Below, in pieces: positions 10,502-19,613 of a stretch of DNA of 64,000 bases (positions are counted from its first letter, which is position 1; every line of letters begins with the position of its first letter). Both the position numbers and the translations under genes were made by a program. The stretch is from Sphingomonas sp. PP-F2F-G114-C0414 (GTDB lineage: Bacteria > Pseudomonadota > Alphaproteobacteria > Sphingomonadales > Sphingomonadaceae), in contig NZ_RCWT01000012.1 in assembly GCF_003688595.1 (NCBI RefSeq), positions 372,001 through 436,000 on the forward strand, given 5' to 3'. A model generated the notes under the pieces. The model was not told where the DNA came from. It was given only the letters and a program-made list of their open reading frames with translations, and made no database searches.

Positions 10502-11392
10502 TCACGCCGCCCATCCGTGCTTGTCCATCCACGCGGCGCAGGCGCCTTTCGCGAGGTCTCGGACGCGGCCCATATAGGCTTGGCGTTCCGCGACCGAGAT
10601 TACGCCGCGGGCTTGCAACAGGTTGAAGATGTGGCTGGCTTTGATCGCCTGCTCGTAGGCTGGGATCGAGAGCTTGGCGGAGAGGCTGTTCTCGCATTCC
10701 ACTACGTGCTTGCGGAACTGGTCGAACAAGGAGTCCGTGTCGGCGATCTCGAAGTTCCACTTCGACATCTCCTGCTCATTCTCCAGGAAGACGTCGCCGT
10801 ATGTCACGCCGGCGTCGTTGAACGCCAGGTCGTAGACCGAGTCCTTGTCCTGGATGTACATCGCGAGGCGCTCCAACCCGTAGGTGAGCTCGCCGGCGAC
10901 GGGCTTCATGTCGAAGCCGCCCATCTGCTGGAAATAGGTGAACTGAGTCACCTCCATGCCGTCGCACCAGACCTCCCAGCCGAGCCCCCAGGCGCCGAGC
11001 GTCGGGCTTTCCCAGTCGTCCTCGACGAAGCGGATGTCGTGCTTCAGCATGTCGATGCCGATCGCCGCGAGGCTGCCGAGGTAGAGTTCCTGGAGGTTGG
11101 CGGGACTCGGTTTCAGGATGACCTGATACTGGTAGTAATGCTGGAGCCGGTTGGGGTTCTCGCCGTAGCGGCCGTCGGTCGGGCGGCGGCAGGGCTGCAC
11201 GAACGCGGCGTTCCACGGTTTCGGCCCGAGCGCGCGGAGCGTGGTGGCGGTGTGGAAGGTGCCCGCGCCCATTTCCATGTCATAGGGCTGCAGGATCAGG
11301 CATCCGTGTTCGCTCCAGTAATCGTGGAGCGTGAGGATCATGCGCTGGAAGCTAAGAGGCTTTGTCGGTGGCTGGGTCACGGGCTGGGTCAC
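10502..11392 (-). CDS. glyQ: glycyl-tRNA synthetase alpha subunit
   Basis: GlyQ is the catalytic class II subunit of the bacterial alpha2-beta2 glycyl-tRNA synthetase, acting in the cytoplasm with GlyS encoded just downstream. The 296-residue product has full family length and carries the family signatures [38 protein letters not shown] (motif 2 region) and [15 protein letters not shown] (motif 3 region). The start is a GTG at 11392; a second in-frame GTG lies 12 bases downstream and cannot be excluded. The TraB-like gene is divergent, so promoters of both must lie in about 11390-11485. Confidence 0.97.
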   Translation of the reverse strand: MTQPVTQPPTKPLSFQRMILTLHDYWSEHGCLILQPYDMEMGAGTFHTATTLRALGPKPWNAAFVQPCRRPTDGRYGENPNRLQHYYQYQVILKPSPANLQELYLGSLAAIGIDMLKHDIRFVEDDWESPTLGAWGLGWEVWCDGMEVTQFTYFQQMGGFDMKPVAGELTYGLERLAMYIQDKDSVYDLAFNDAGVTYGDVFLENEQEMSKWNFEIADTDSLFDQFRKHVVECENSLSAKLSIPAYEQAIKASHIFNLLQARGVISVAERQAYMGRVRDLAKGACAAWMDKHGWAA

Positions 11393-11487
11393 GCGCGGGC
11401 TTTGGCGGATGGGGGTGCGGGAGGCAAGTGGTGCGTTGCGGCCGGGCGTCCTACATGGGCTCCACCAACGATAAGGATGCCGTCACC

Positions 11488-12408
11488 TTGAAGCTGTTCT
11501 CGAAGATCGTTTCGTTCCGATCCGCGCTCTCTGCCATCGCCATGGCGTTCGCTTTGCCCGCCTGTGCGCAGGTTGCGCCAAAGCCGGCTCAGGCCGCGAA
11601 CGATGCCGATCCGGCGCTCTGGGTGGTGAAGGACAAGGACACGACGATCTACCTGTTCGGGACGATCCATGTGTTGAAGCCCGGCATGACGTGGTTCGAC
11701 GAGGCGGTGAAGACCGCGTTCGATCGGTCGAATCAGGTGGTGCTGGAGCTGGTGATGCCCGATCCCGCCAAGATGCAGTCGCTGGTGATGGCGACGGGGG
11801 TGTCGAAGGATGGCCCGACGCTGACCGAGCAGCTGCCCGCGGACAAGCGTGCGGCGTATGCGAAGGCGGTGACCGACCTGGGCCTGCCGGCGAATGCGTT
11901 CGATCGGTTCAAGCCTTGGCTGGCGGCGACCAACCTGTCGATCGCGCCGCTGTCGAAGCTCGGCTATGATGCGGCGAACGGGCCCGAGCAGGTGATCACC
12001 GCGGCGGCTAAGGCGGCGGGGAAGCCGGTGATCGGGCTGGAGACGGCGGAGCAGCAGCTCGGGTATTTCGGGGGGCTGTCGCAGAAGGCGCAGTTGCAGT
12101 TCCTAGGGAGCACGATCGACGAACTGCCGACGCTCGAGAAGACGATGGCGACGATGGTCGACGAATGGGCGAAGGGCTATCCCGAGGCGCTGGCCAAGGA
12201 GATGAACGACGACCTGAAGGACTCGCCCGAGGTGGCGAAGGCGCTGCTGTTCGACCGCAATGCGCGCTGGGCGGAGTGGGTCGCGAACCGGATGAAGTCG
12301 CCGGGGACGGTGTTTATCGCGGTCGGTGCGGGGCATCTGGCGGGCAAGGACAGCGTTCAGGCGCAGTTGGCGAAGCTCGGGGTGAAGGCTGAGCGGGTCA
12401 AGTATTGA
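11488..12408 (+). CDS. TraB/GumN family protein, secreted
   Basis: This belongs to the TraB/GumN (PF01963) family of putative metalloprotease-like proteins, shown by DTTIYLFGTIHVLKPG near the start of the mature protein and VFIAVGAGHLAGKDSVQAQL near the end. With the TTG start at 11488 the product is 306 residues and begins MKLFSKIVSFRSALSAIAMA, a good signal peptide ending at ACAQ. AAGG lies about 11 bases upstream. An ATG at 11455 would add 11 residues before the signal peptide, so the TTG is preferred. Location should be periplasmic or outer-membrane. The exact function of bacterial family members is not established. It is monocistronic as far as can be seen. Confidence 0.8.
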   Translation: MKLFSKIVSFRSALSAIAMAFALPACAQVAPKPAQAANDADPALWVVKDKDTTIYLFGTIHVLKPGMTWFDEAVKTAFDRSNQVVLELVMPDPAKMQSLVMATGVSKDGPTLTEQLPADKRAAYAKAVTDLGLPANAFDRFKPWLAATNLSIAPLSKLGYDAANGPEQVITAAAKAAGKPVIGLETAEQQLGYFGGLSQKAQLQFLGSTIDELPTLEKTMATMVDEWAKGYPEALAKEMNDDLKDSPEVAKALLFDRNARWAEWVANRMKSPGTVFIAVGAGHLAGKDSVQAQLAKLGVKAERVKY

Positions 12409-12415
12409 TGCCCGA

Positions 12416-12556
12416 GTCCCTCTCCCCTCGGGGAGAGGGAGGGAGGAGCCCTTGCGACGGAAGGGTGAGGGGGAGTTGACGCGAACGTCCCAAGCCTCAC
12501 CACCCCTCACCCTCCCACGTGCAAGCGCACGCGGGCCCCTCCCTCTCCCCGGAGGG
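12416..12556. repeat. large bipartite palindromic repeat, family D
   Basis: Outer arms of the type CCCTCTCCCCTCGGGGAGAGGG and CCCTCTCCCCGGAGGGG enclose inner GGGTGAGG and CCTCACC arms. It is the same architecture as repeats at 14941, 19481, 56214 and 63730, with different sequence. It fills the gap between the TraB-like gene and rplY. Confidence 0.75.
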
Positions 12557-12677
12557 GCGAGGGTTCAGGTTTAGTTGATTAAATCCCCCACTTCCGCTAT
12601 GCGCCCGCGCTTCCGGTCCATGGTCATCCCTGGAGGCGTGGGCGGGAAGGACAACAAACGAGTTTCGGAGAATATTG

Positions 12678-13376
12678 ATGAGCGACCAGTTGACGCTCGC
12701 AGCCGAGACGCGTGACCGGGTTGGCAAGGGAGCCTCCCGGGCGCTGCGTCGTGATGGCCGCGTGCCTGCCGTGATCTACGGCCTGAACCAGGAACCAACC
12801 TCGGTTCACCTCGAGGAAAAGGCGCTGATGAAGGCGCTGATGACCGGCCACTTCATGAATTCCGTCGTGATGGTCAACGGCGTGCGCACGCTGCCGAAGG
12901 ACGTGTCGTTCCACCCGGTTTCGGATCGTCCGATCCATGTCGATTTCCTGCGCATCGGCGAGCATTCGACCGTCACCGTCGCGGTGCCGATCGCGTTCAC
13001 CGACGAGGACGACGCACCGGGCATCAAGAAGGGCAAGGGCGTCCTCAACATCACGCGTCACGAGATCGAGCTGGTCGTCGACGCTTCGGACATCCCGAGC
13101 GAGATCACGATTTCGCTCGCCGGTTTGGAGATCGGTGATTCGATCCACATCAGCGACGTGAAGCTGCCCAAGGGCGCGACGCCCGCGATCGACGACCGCG
13201 ACTTCGCGATCGCCACGATCGTGCCGCCGACCGTGCCGACCGTCGAGGACGAAGAGCTCGAGGCCGAAGTCGCCGAAGCACAGGCTGCCGAGGCTGCTTC
13301 GGACGAAGAGCCGGTCGTTGAGCCTAACGACGATGACAACGACGACGACAAGATCACGCCGCAGAAGAAGGACTAA
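12678..13376 (+). CDS. rplY: 50S ribosomal protein L25 / general stress protein Ctc
   Basis: L25 binds 5S rRNA in the large ribosomal subunit. The 232-residue product is the long Ctc form: an N-terminal L25 domain (about 1-95, with [20 protein letters not shown] and VDFLRI), a C-terminal TL5 domain (about 100-190), then a very acidic Glu/Ala/Asp tail. ATG at 12678 is chosen over a TTG one codon upstream. The gene is followed by a strong intrinsic terminator (13415-13453), and pth follows on the same strand, the usual rplY-pth order. Confidence 0.95.
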   Translation: MSDQLTLAAETRDRVGKGASRALRRDGRVPAVIYGLNQEPTSVHLEEKALMKALMTGHFMNSVVMVNGVRTLPKDVSFHPVSDRPIHVDFLRIGEHSTVTVAVPIAFTDEDDAPGIKKGKGVLNITRHEIELVVDASDIPSEITISLAGLEIGDSIHISDVKLPKGATPAIDDRDFAIATIVPPTVPTVEDEELEAEVAEAQAAEAASDEEPVVEPNDDDNDDDKITPQKKD

Positions 13377-13414
13377 CCTCCTTCGTCTTCGGATGACTTT
13401 TGTAGGCGTTTGGG

Positions 13415-13453
13415 CGGGCGGGAAAGCTAGGGCTTTCCCGCCCGTTTCGTTTT
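13415..13453 (+). terminator. rho-independent terminator after rplY
   Basis: A perfect 13-bp stem (CGGGCGGGAAAGC paired with GCTTTCCCGCCCG) with a 4-base TAGG loop is followed by TTTCGTTTT. It separates rplY from pth. Confidence 0.9.
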
Positions 13454-13468
13454 ACGGGGCTGCCCCTT

Positions 13469-13553
13469 ACTGTTCCCTCGCGAACGCGGGGGTCCAGGAT
13501 CAAGCAGCGCCGCCGTCCGTTACCCTGGGCTCCTGCGTTCGCAGGAGAGCAGC
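13469..13553. repeat. palindromic repeat, family A variant
   Basis: It has arms of the type GCGAACGCGGGGGTCCAGG and CCTGGGCTCCTGCGTTCGCAGG. A close relative lies at 32698, where it is read as part of an acid phosphatase signal peptide. Confidence 0.75.
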
Positions 13554-13601
13554 TTATGTGGTCGAGCGCTCGGCCGTTTCGCTTTTCTTGGAGAATCACA
13601 C

Positions 13602-14171
13602 GTGCAGATCTGGGCGGGACTCGGCAATCCGGGGGCGCAATATGCGATGCACCGGCACAATGTCGGGTTCATGGTCGCCGACGCGATCGCCGAGGTGCAC
13701 GGTTTCGGCGCGGTCAAGAAGCAGTTCCAGGGCTGGACTCAGGAGGGGCGGATCGGCTCGCAGAAGATCCTGCTGCTGAAGCCAGCCACCTTCATGAACG
13801 AAAGCGGCCGCGCGATCGGCGACGCGCTGCGCTTCTACAAGCTCGGGGTCGAGGCGCTGACGGTGTTCCACGACGAACTCGATATCGCGCCGTTCCGCGT
13901 CAAGGTGAAGACCGGCGGCGGGACTGCGGGGCATAACGGGCTGCGCTCGACCGACCAGCATCTGGGGCCGGAGTTTCGCCGCGTGCGGCTGGGGATCGGG
14001 CATCCGGGGCACAAGGATCGCGTCACCGGATACGTGCTCGGGAATTACGCGAAGGCCGAGATCGAGCCGCTCTCCGACATGCTCGGCGCGGTCGCGGCGG
14101 AGGCCAAGTGGCTGGCGGAAGGCGACGACGTCCGCTTCATGAACGATGTCGCGTTGAGGATGCAGCCATGA
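13602..14171 (+). CDS. pth: peptidyl-tRNA hydrolase
   Basis: Pth releases tRNA from peptidyl-tRNAs that drop off the ribosome. The 189-residue product has the expected length and the active-site motifs: GLGNPGAQYAMHRHNVGFM with the catalytic His near residue 20, FMNESG with the substrate-binding Asn near 67, and HDELD with the catalytic Asp near 92, then GGGTAGHNGLRS. The start is a GTG at 13602. The stop overlaps the next gene by ATGA, indicating coupling to the oxygenase gene. Confidence 0.97.
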   Translation: MQIWAGLGNPGAQYAMHRHNVGFMVADAIAEVHGFGAVKKQFQGWTQEGRIGSQKILLLKPATFMNESGRAIGDALRFYKLGVEALTVFHDELDIAPFRVKVKTGGGTAGHNGLRSTDQHLGPEFRRVRLGIGHPGHKDRVTGYVLGNYAKAEIEPLSDMLGAVAAEAKWLAEGDDVRFMNDVALRMQP

Positions 14172-14773
14172 CCACCCGTTCCCTGTTTGCCACGCGGTTC
14201 TACGAGGCCGATCTCGGCGACGACGATCTGGTCGAGGAACTCGAGGACGCCGCGCTCGAACTGGCGAAGGCGGATCGCGCCGGGGTCGCGTGGTCGAAGG
14301 CGCATGGGTATCGCGGGTATACGTCGTATGCGTCGCTGAACGACCTGCCGTTGCGCGATCCGCGGTTCGGGGATCTGGTGCGGCTGCTGAACAAGCATGT
14401 CGCGCAGTTCGCGAAGGATTGCGCGTTCGATCTGGGCGGGCGGAAGCTGAAGCTCGACAGTCTTTGGGTGAACGTCCTGAAGCCTGGGGGCGCGCATTCT
14501 GGGCATATCCATCCGCATAGCGTCGTGTCGGGGACGATGTACGTCGCGATTCCGGAAGGGGCTGGGGCGCTGAAGCTGGAGGATCCTCGGTTGCCGATGA
14601 TGATGGCGGCACCGACGCGGCTGGAGGATGCGGCGGAGGATTTGCGGACGTTCGTTTATGCGGAGCCTAAGCCGGGGAGTGTTTTTCTGTGGGAGAGCTG
14701 GTTGCGGCATGAGGTCGTGCCGAATGCTGCCAAGGGCGAGCGGATTAGTATTAGTTTCAATTATCGGTGGTGA
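14168..14773 (+). CDS. 2OG-Fe(II) oxygenase-like protein (TIGR02466 type)
   Basis: The 201-residue product looks like the TIGR02466/PF13759 family of putative 2-oxoglutarate/Fe(II) dioxygenases. The core reads LWVNVLKPGGAHSGHIHPHS followed by SGTMYV. It contains the His-rich metal site, and a later GSVFLWESWLRHEVVPN segment supplies a second His and an RHEV pattern. RISISFNYRW is the typical C-terminus. The ATG overlaps the pth stop. The substrate is unknown. Third positions become richer in G and T toward the 3' end, as in several other genes here. Confidence 0.8.
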   Translation: MTTRSLFATRFYEADLGDDDLVEELEDAALELAKADRAGVAWSKAHGYRGYTSYASLNDLPLRDPRFGDLVRLLNKHVAQFAKDCAFDLGGRKLKLDSLWVNVLKPGGAHSGHIHPHSVVSGTMYVAIPEGAGALKLEDPRLPMMMAAPTRLEDAAEDLRTFVYAEPKPGSVFLWESWLRHEVVPNAAKGERISISFNYRW

Positions 14774-14807
14774 TTGGGGCGGACGGGCGCCGTGCTTGAA
14801 ATGGCAC

Positions 14808-14909
14808 CACCCCGGCGAAGGCCGGGGCCCAGTTGGGAAACGTCGCTAACGAAGGACTGCCCTTCATCACACTGGCCTTCCCACCTGGGCCCCGGCCTTC
14901 GCCGGGGTG
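14808..14909. repeat. palindromic repeat doublet, family B
   Basis: Convergent units contain CCCCGGCGAAGGCCGGGG and CCCCGGCCTTCGCCGGGG and are separated by about 45 bp. It sits between the oxygenase gene and the convergent alcohol dehydrogenase. Confidence 0.85.
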
Positions 14910-14940
14910 GTGGATTTCGTGGAAGCGTTCGGTACCTTCT

Positions 14941-15042
14941 TACCCCCTCCCCTTCAGGGGAGGGTTGGGGTGGGGCTTGGCCGCACATGCTTCGCTCGTG
15001 GCACTGCCCCACCCCGCCCCTCCCCTGAAGGGGAGGGAGTTT
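14941..15042. repeat. bipartite palindromic repeat, family D
   Basis: Outer arms CCCCTCCCCTTCAGGGGAGGG are repeated in inverted order at the far end, with inner GGGTGGGGC and GCCCCACCCC-like arms and a GC-rich middle. It lies between two convergent genes and may serve as a bidirectional terminator. Confidence 0.75.
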
Positions 15043-15076
15043 GGGGCGGCACTCGTTGAGCCCCGCCCCTGCCCGA

Positions 15077-16141
15077 TCAGGCCGTCTTCATCGAGGCCAT
15101 GTCGATGACGAAGCGATACTTCACGTCGCTCTTCACCATGCGCTGATACGAGGGTTCGATCTCGTCCATGCGGATCATCTCGATGTCCGACACCAGGCCG
15201 TGCTCGTTGCAGAAATCGAGCATCTCCTGCGTCTCGGCGATGCCGCCGATCAGCGAGCCGGCGATCGCGCGGCGCTTGAAGATGAGGTTGCCGACCGAGG
15301 GCGACGGATGCGCGTGCTCGGGCACACCGACCAGAGTCATCGTGCCGTCGCGCTTCAGCAAGGCCGTGAACGTGTCGAGGTTGTGGCTCGCCGCGACGGT
15401 GTTGAGGATGAAGTCGAAGCTGTTGGCGTGCTCCGCCATCGCGGCCTCGTCCTTCGACACGATCAGGTCCTTCGCGCCGAGACGCTTGGCATCGTCACGC
15501 TTGTTCGGCGAGGTCGAGAAGACATAGACCTCGGCGCCCATCGCGTTGGCGATCTTGACGCCCATGTGGCCGAGACCGCCCAAGCCGACGATGCCGACCT
15601 TCTGGCCGGGGCCGACCTTCCAGTGCTTCAGCGGCGAGTAGGTGGTGATGCCGGCGCAGAGCAAAGGCGCGACCGCGGCAAGATCGGCTTCGGGATGCGA
15701 GACCTTCAGCACGAAGCCCTCGTCGACGACGATCTTGTCCGAATAGCCGCCGAAGGTGTGGCCGCCGAGCACGGGATCGGGGCCGTTATACGTGCCGACG
15801 AAGCCGGTGGTCTCGCAATATTGCTCCTCGCCGTCCTTGCACGACGGGCACTCGCCGCAGCTGTCGACCATGCAGCCGACGCCGACGACGTCGCCGACCT
15901 TGAACTTGGTGACGTCGCTGCCGACGGCGGTGACGTGACCGACGATCTCGTGGCCGGGGACGCAGGGGTAGAGCGTGCCTTCCCGCTCGCCCTTGGCGGT
16001 GTGGAGGTCGGAATGGCAGACGCCACAGAACGCGATGTCGATCGCGACGTCGGTCTTGCCGGGTTCGCGGCGCTCGAAGCTGAACGCGGCGAGCGGCGTT
16101 TCGGGGGATTGCGCGGCGTAGCCGTTGGCGGTCGTGGTCAT
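15077..16141 (-). CDS. zinc-type NAD(P)-dependent alcohol dehydrogenase
   Basis: This is a medium-chain dehydrogenase of the cinnamyl-alcohol-dehydrogenase/YahK type. The 354-residue product has the catalytic zinc site GVCHSDLH and PGHEIVGHV, the structural zinc cysteines in DSCGECPSCKDGEEQYC, and the Rossmann motif GLGGLGHMGVKIA near residue 185. The Ser and Arg-containing stretch after the Rossmann strand (FSTSPNKR) suggests NADP preference; this is inference. It should reduce aldehydes or oxidise alcohols in the cytoplasm. A near-perfect dyad at 16200-16211, 59 bp before the start, is a candidate operator. Confidence 0.9.
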   Translation of the reverse strand: MTTTANGYAAQSPETPLAAFSFERREPGKTDVAIDIAFCGVCHSDLHTAKGEREGTLYPCVPGHEIVGHVTAVGSDVTKFKVGDVVGVGCMVDSCGECPSCKDGEEQYCETTGFVGTYNGPDPVLGGHTFGGYSDKIVVDEGFVLKVSHPEADLAAVAPLLCAGITTYSPLKHWKVGPGQKVGIVGLGGLGHMGVKIANAMGAEVYVFSTSPNKRDDAKRLGAKDLIVSKDEAAMAEHANSFDFILNTVAASHNLDTFTALLKRDGTMTLVGVPEHAHPSPSVGNLIFKRRAIAGSLIGGIAETQEMLDFCNEHGLVSDIEMIRMDEIEPSYQRMVKSDVKYRFVIDMASMKTA

Positions 16142-16199
16142 GGAATTCCTGATCTATCTCAAGCTGGGATCGGGATATAAGCGTCGACCATATGATAAC

Positions 16200-16211
16200 T
16201 ACCGTTCGGTA
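16200..16211. promoter_or_regulatory. candidate operator dyad upstream of the alcohol dehydrogenase
   Basis: TACCGTTCGGTA is a perfect inverted repeat with a 2-base centre, flanked by ATAA and TTAT. Dyads of the ACCG-N-CGGT type are common TetR-family operators. No TetR gene is visible nearby, so the assignment is inferred. Confidence 0.4.
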
Positions 16212-16289
16212 TGATTATTTTGCTGCACTGCGGCAATCGAGTGGGTCGATCAGGCGGGATGCGGGACCGTGCCGCGAGGCGTGGAGCTG

Positions 16290-16315
16290 CTCCCCTCCCT
16301 TTCAGGGAGGGGGGC
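16290..16315. repeat. partial palindromic repeat, family D
   Basis: CTCCCCTCCCTTTCAGGGAGGGG is a single hairpin resembling one outer arm of the family D repeats. It lies about 95 bp before ychF. Confidence 0.55.
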
Positions 16316-16407
16316 AGAATGAACTCTTACCGCGCGTGCGGCCTTTACTGGCCTTCCGGACCGCCCTGTCCTAAAGCGCCACCACATTCTTATACCAAGG
16401 GCATATC

Positions 16408-17505
16408 ATGGGTTTTCGCTGCGGCATCGTGGGGCTGCCGAACGTCGGCAAGTCCACTCTCTTCAACGCGCTGACCGAGACGGCCGCGGCGCAGGCGGCG
16501 AACTATCCGTTCTGCACGATCGAGCCGAATGTCGGTAACGTCGGCGTGCCCGACAAGCGGCTCGATGCGCTCGCCAAGATCGCCGGATCGCAGAAGATCA
16601 TCGAGACTCAGCTCGGCTTCGTCGACATCGCCGGCCTCGTGCGCGGCGCGTCCAAGGGCGAAGGGCTCGGCAACCAGTTCCTCGGTAACATCCGCGAGGT
16701 CGACGCGATCGTCCATGTGCTGCGCTGCTTCGAGGACGGCGACGTGACGCATGTCGATAACAAGGTCGATCCGATCGCCGACGCCGAGACGGTCGACACC
16801 GAGCTTATGCTGAGCGATCTCGAAAGCCTCGAGAAGCGCGTGCCGAACCTTGCGAAGAAGGGCATGCAGGGCGACAAAGAAGCCAAGATCGGCGCGGCCG
16901 TGCTCGGCCAGGCGCTCGAACTGCTCCGCGAGGGCAAGCCCGCGCGACTGACCGTGCCGAAGGACGAGGACGAGGCGCGCGTGTTCGCACAGGCGCAGTT
17001 GCTGACCGCGAAACCGGTACTGTACGTGTGCAACGTCGACGAGAGCGATGCGGCGAACGGCAATGCGCTGTCGGCGCGCGTGTTCGAGAAGGCGAAGGCC
17101 GAGGGCGCCGAGGCGGTCGTGGTGTCGGCGGCGATCGAGGCGGAAATCGCGACGATGCCCGCCGAGGATCGTGGCGAGTTCCTGGGCGAGCTGGGGCTGG
17201 AGGAGACTGGCCTCGCGCGCGTCATCACCGCGGGGTACAAGCTGCTGCACCTGCTGACGTTCTTCACGGTCGGCCCGAAGGAAGCGCGGGCCTGGACCGT
17301 GCACGAGGGCGCGACCGCACCGCAGGCGGCGGGCGAGATCCACGGCGATTTCGAAAAGGGCTTCATCCGCGCCGAGACAATCGCGTTCGACGACTTCATC
17401 GCACTCGGTGGGGAGTCGAAGGCACGCGAGGCGGGCAAGCTGCGCGCGGAAGGCAAGGCCTACGTCGTCCACGACGGCGACGTGATGCACTTCCTGCATA
17501 GCTGA
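16408..17505 (+). CDS. ychF: redox-regulated ATPase YchF (OLA1 type)
   Basis: YchF is an Obg-like P-loop NTPase that prefers ATP, binds ribosomes and is linked to stress responses. The 365-residue product starts MGFRCGIVGLPNVGKSTLFN with the G1 loop and has DIAGLVRGASKGEGLGNQFL as switch/G3. A central helical domain is followed by the C-terminal TGS domain, with LLTFFTVGPKEARAWTV and the conserved end RAEGKAYVVHDGDVMHF. Length and motifs match the family. A weak AAGGG ribosome site precedes the ATG. The gene appears monocistronic, with the solute-binding lipoprotein 37 bp downstream. Confidence 0.96.
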   Translation: MGFRCGIVGLPNVGKSTLFNALTETAAAQAANYPFCTIEPNVGNVGVPDKRLDALAKIAGSQKIIETQLGFVDIAGLVRGASKGEGLGNQFLGNIREVDAIVHVLRCFEDGDVTHVDNKVDPIADAETVDTELMLSDLESLEKRVPNLAKKGMQGDKEAKIGAAVLGQALELLREGKPARLTVPKDEDEARVFAQAQLLTAKPVLYVCNVDESDAANGNALSARVFEKAKAEGAEAVVVSAAIEAEIATMPAEDRGEFLGELGLEETGLARVITAGYKLLHLLTFFTVGPKEARAWTVHEGATAPQAAGEIHGDFEKGFIRAETIAFDDFIALGGESKAREAGKLRAEGKAYVVHDGDVMHFLHS

Positions 17506-17542
17506 GGCATAGTCGAAAGCGGACCGAAGCGGAGGGCGTCGT

Positions 17543-19033
17543 TTGAGGGGTGAAAAGCTGACTCGCCGCGTTCCGCCCGCCCTCCGTTCTGCGGTTCGCG
17601 CGCTCGTGCTCGCCGGCTGCGTCACGTTGGCGGGGTGCGACCAGCGGCGCGATACCGGGGCGGTGGTCGTCAGTGCGATCGGCGCGCACCCGGAAGCGGT
17701 CGATGCCAGTCGGGTCGCGCTCGATACCCCGGCGCGCCTGCTGATGGATTCGACCGCGCAGGGGCTGGTGCGGTTCGATGCGACCGGGCAGATCGAGCCC
17801 GGTATCGCCGAACGCTGGATCGTGATCGACGGCGGGATGAGCTACATCTTCCGCCTGCGCGAGGTGAAATGGAGCGACGGCACGCCGGTCACCGCGGCGC
17901 AGGTCGTGGCGATGCTGGAACGCCAGTTCCGAACCGGATCGCGCAATCCGCTGGCGCCGTTCATGACCGCGATCGACGAGATCGTCGTGATGACGCCGCA
18001 GGTCATCGAGGTGCGGCTGTCGCGCCCGCGCCCCGACCTGCTGAAGCTGTTCGCGCAACCCGAACTCGCGCTGCTGCGGTTGCAGCCCGTCAGCGGCACC
18101 GGGCCGTTCCACATCGCGCGCGGCGGGACCGCGCCGTTGCTGCGCCCCGCCTTCGATCCTGGCGAGGCGGACCCCGACGACCAGCATGACGTGAAGGCGG
18201 AGGAGGACGTCCGGCTGATCGGCGAACGCGCCGCGCGGGCGATCGCGCGGTTCGCCCATCGCGATTCGGATCTGGTCAGCGGTGGGAGCTTCGTCGACTG
18301 GCCGTTGCTCGCGACGGCCGAAATCGCGCCCGCCAATATCCGAGTCGATCCCGCGGTCGGGCTGTTCGGGCTGGCGATCGTGCGGCGCGACGGGTTCCTC
18401 GCGGATGCCGCCAATCGCGCGGCGATCTCGGAGGCTATCGACCGGACCGCGCTGACCGCGGCGATCGCGCCGAACTGGGATGCGGCGGACCGGATTCTTC
18501 CCAACATCCTTGATTCCGCCGCACTGCCCCAGGTTCCGCCCTGGTCACTGCTGTCGCAGGACGAGCGACGCGCGGCGGCGCGGCAGCGCGTCGCTGGCTG
18601 GACGGGCGGACCGATCGGCGTGCGGATCGCGCTGCCCGCGGGGCCCGGTGCGACGTTGCTGTACGCGCACGTCGCTGCTTCGCTGATGGCGATCGGTATC
18701 ACCCCGTCTCGGGTTGCACTGGATGCCGAGGCCGAGCTGAAGCTGGTCGACGCGGTCGCGCCCTATGACAGCGCACGCTGGTATCTGGCGAGCGCGTGCG
18801 TGGTGTGCGGCGAGGCGGCGCAGGCGGCGGTCGAGGCGGCACGCGAGGCACCGACGCTGGCGGAGCGAAGCGTGCGCATCGCCGCGGCGGACGCGGCGAT
18901 GAACGAGGATGTCGCGTTCATCCCGCTGGCGCGCCCGCTACGCTGGTCGCTTGTCACCGCCAGGCTGGCGCAGTGGCAGCCCAACCCGCGCGCGTGGCAC
19001 CCGTTGAACCGGTTGCGCGCCGATACCAACTAG
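17543..19033 (+). CDS. ABC transporter substrate-binding lipoprotein (family 5)
   Basis: The 496-residue product resembles family 5 extracellular solute-binding proteins (peptide/nickel type). After a lipoprotein signal with lipobox LAGC near residue 36, the typical pattern follows: GLVRFDATGQIEPGIAERW, then YIFRLREVKWSDGTPVTAAQV. The TTG start at 17543 is chosen because GGAGG lies 8 bases upstream; no better start precedes the signal peptide. No permease or ATPase genes adjoin it, so the transporter partners, if any, are elsewhere. The ligand cannot be predicted. The DUF4112 gene starts 5 bp after the stop and is probably in the same transcript. Confidence 0.82.
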   Translation: MRGEKLTRRVPPALRSAVRALVLAGCVTLAGCDQRRDTGAVVVSAIGAHPEAVDASRVALDTPARLLMDSTAQGLVRFDATGQIEPGIAERWIVIDGGMSYIFRLREVKWSDGTPVTAAQVVAMLERQFRTGSRNPLAPFMTAIDEIVVMTPQVIEVRLSRPRPDLLKLFAQPELALLRLQPVSGTGPFHIARGGTAPLLRPAFDPGEADPDDQHDVKAEEDVRLIGERAARAIARFAHRDSDLVSGGSFVDWPLLATAEIAPANIRVDPAVGLFGLAIVRRDGFLADAANRAAISEAIDRTALTAAIAPNWDAADRILPNILDSAALPQVPPWSLLSQDERRAAARQRVAGWTGGPIGVRIALPAGPGATLLYAHVAASLMAIGITPSRVALDAEAELKLVDAVAPYDSARWYLASACVVCGEAAQAAVEAAREAPTLAERSVRIAAADAAMNEDVAFIPLARPLRWSLVTARLAQWQPNPRAWHPLNRLRADTN

Positions 19034-19038
19034 ATGGC

Positions 19039-19464
19039 ATGAAACCGACCGTCACCCGCATCACCCCCGGATCGATCCTCGACTCGCTGCCGATGGGGCG
19101 CGATGCGCTGTCCGTGCGCCGCCGCGTCGAGGCGATGGAACGCGTGATGGAGGGGCTGTTCCAGATCCCCGGCACCAACCGCAAGGTCGGTCTCGACGTG
19201 ATCCTCGATATCGTGCCGTTCGCGGGCAGCACGATCGCCGCGGCGGTCGGCGGCTGGATGGCGTGGGAGGCACGCAACATCGGCATGTCGAAGGTCCAGG
19301 TCGCGCGGATGGCGGGCAATATCGGGTTCGACTGGGCGCTCGGGATGATCCCGTTCGTCGGCGCGATCCCCGACTTCTTCTTCCGCTCGAACACGCGAAA
19401 CCTGCGGATCATCAAGAAGCATCTGGATCGGCACTACCCGTCGACTACTACGCTGGAGGGGTAG
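19039..19464 (+). CDS. DUF4112 domain-containing membrane protein
   Basis: The 141-residue protein matches the DUF4112 pattern: a basic N-terminal region, NRKVGLDVILDIVPFAGST, two short hydrophobic segments (about 50-75 and 95-115), and the conserved IGFDWALGMIPFVGAIPDF followed by NTRNLRIIKKHL. It is likely an inner-membrane protein; no function is known for the family. The ATG at 19039 lies just after the stop of the solute-binding gene, suggesting cotranscription. Confidence 0.85.
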   Translation: MKPTVTRITPGSILDSLPMGRDALSVRRRVEAMERVMEGLFQIPGTNRKVGLDVILDIVPFAGSTIAAAVGGWMAWEARNIGMSKVQVARMAGNIGFDWALGMIPFVGAIPDFFFRSNTRNLRIIKKHLDRHYPSTTTLEG

Positions 19465-19480
19465 CGGCGTCATGCCCTTG

Positions 19481-19603
19481 ATCCTCCTCCGCCAGGGGAG
19501 GTGGCAGGCAACGCCTGACGGAGGGGGAGGTAAGGGAAACCTCTGCTCCGTGTCCTCCCCCTCCGTCGCCTTCGGCGCCACCCCCCCCTGGCAGGGGAGG
19601 ATT
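19481..19603. repeat. bipartite palindromic repeat, family D
   Basis: It runs from ATCCTCCTCCGCCAGGGGAGG to CCTGGCAGGGGAGGATT, with inner GACGGAGGGGGAGG and CCTCCCCCTCCGTC arms. A close relative is at 63730. It lies between the convergent DUF4112 and RNase T2 genes. Confidence 0.85.
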
Positions 19604-19613
19604 GGTATGTTCC

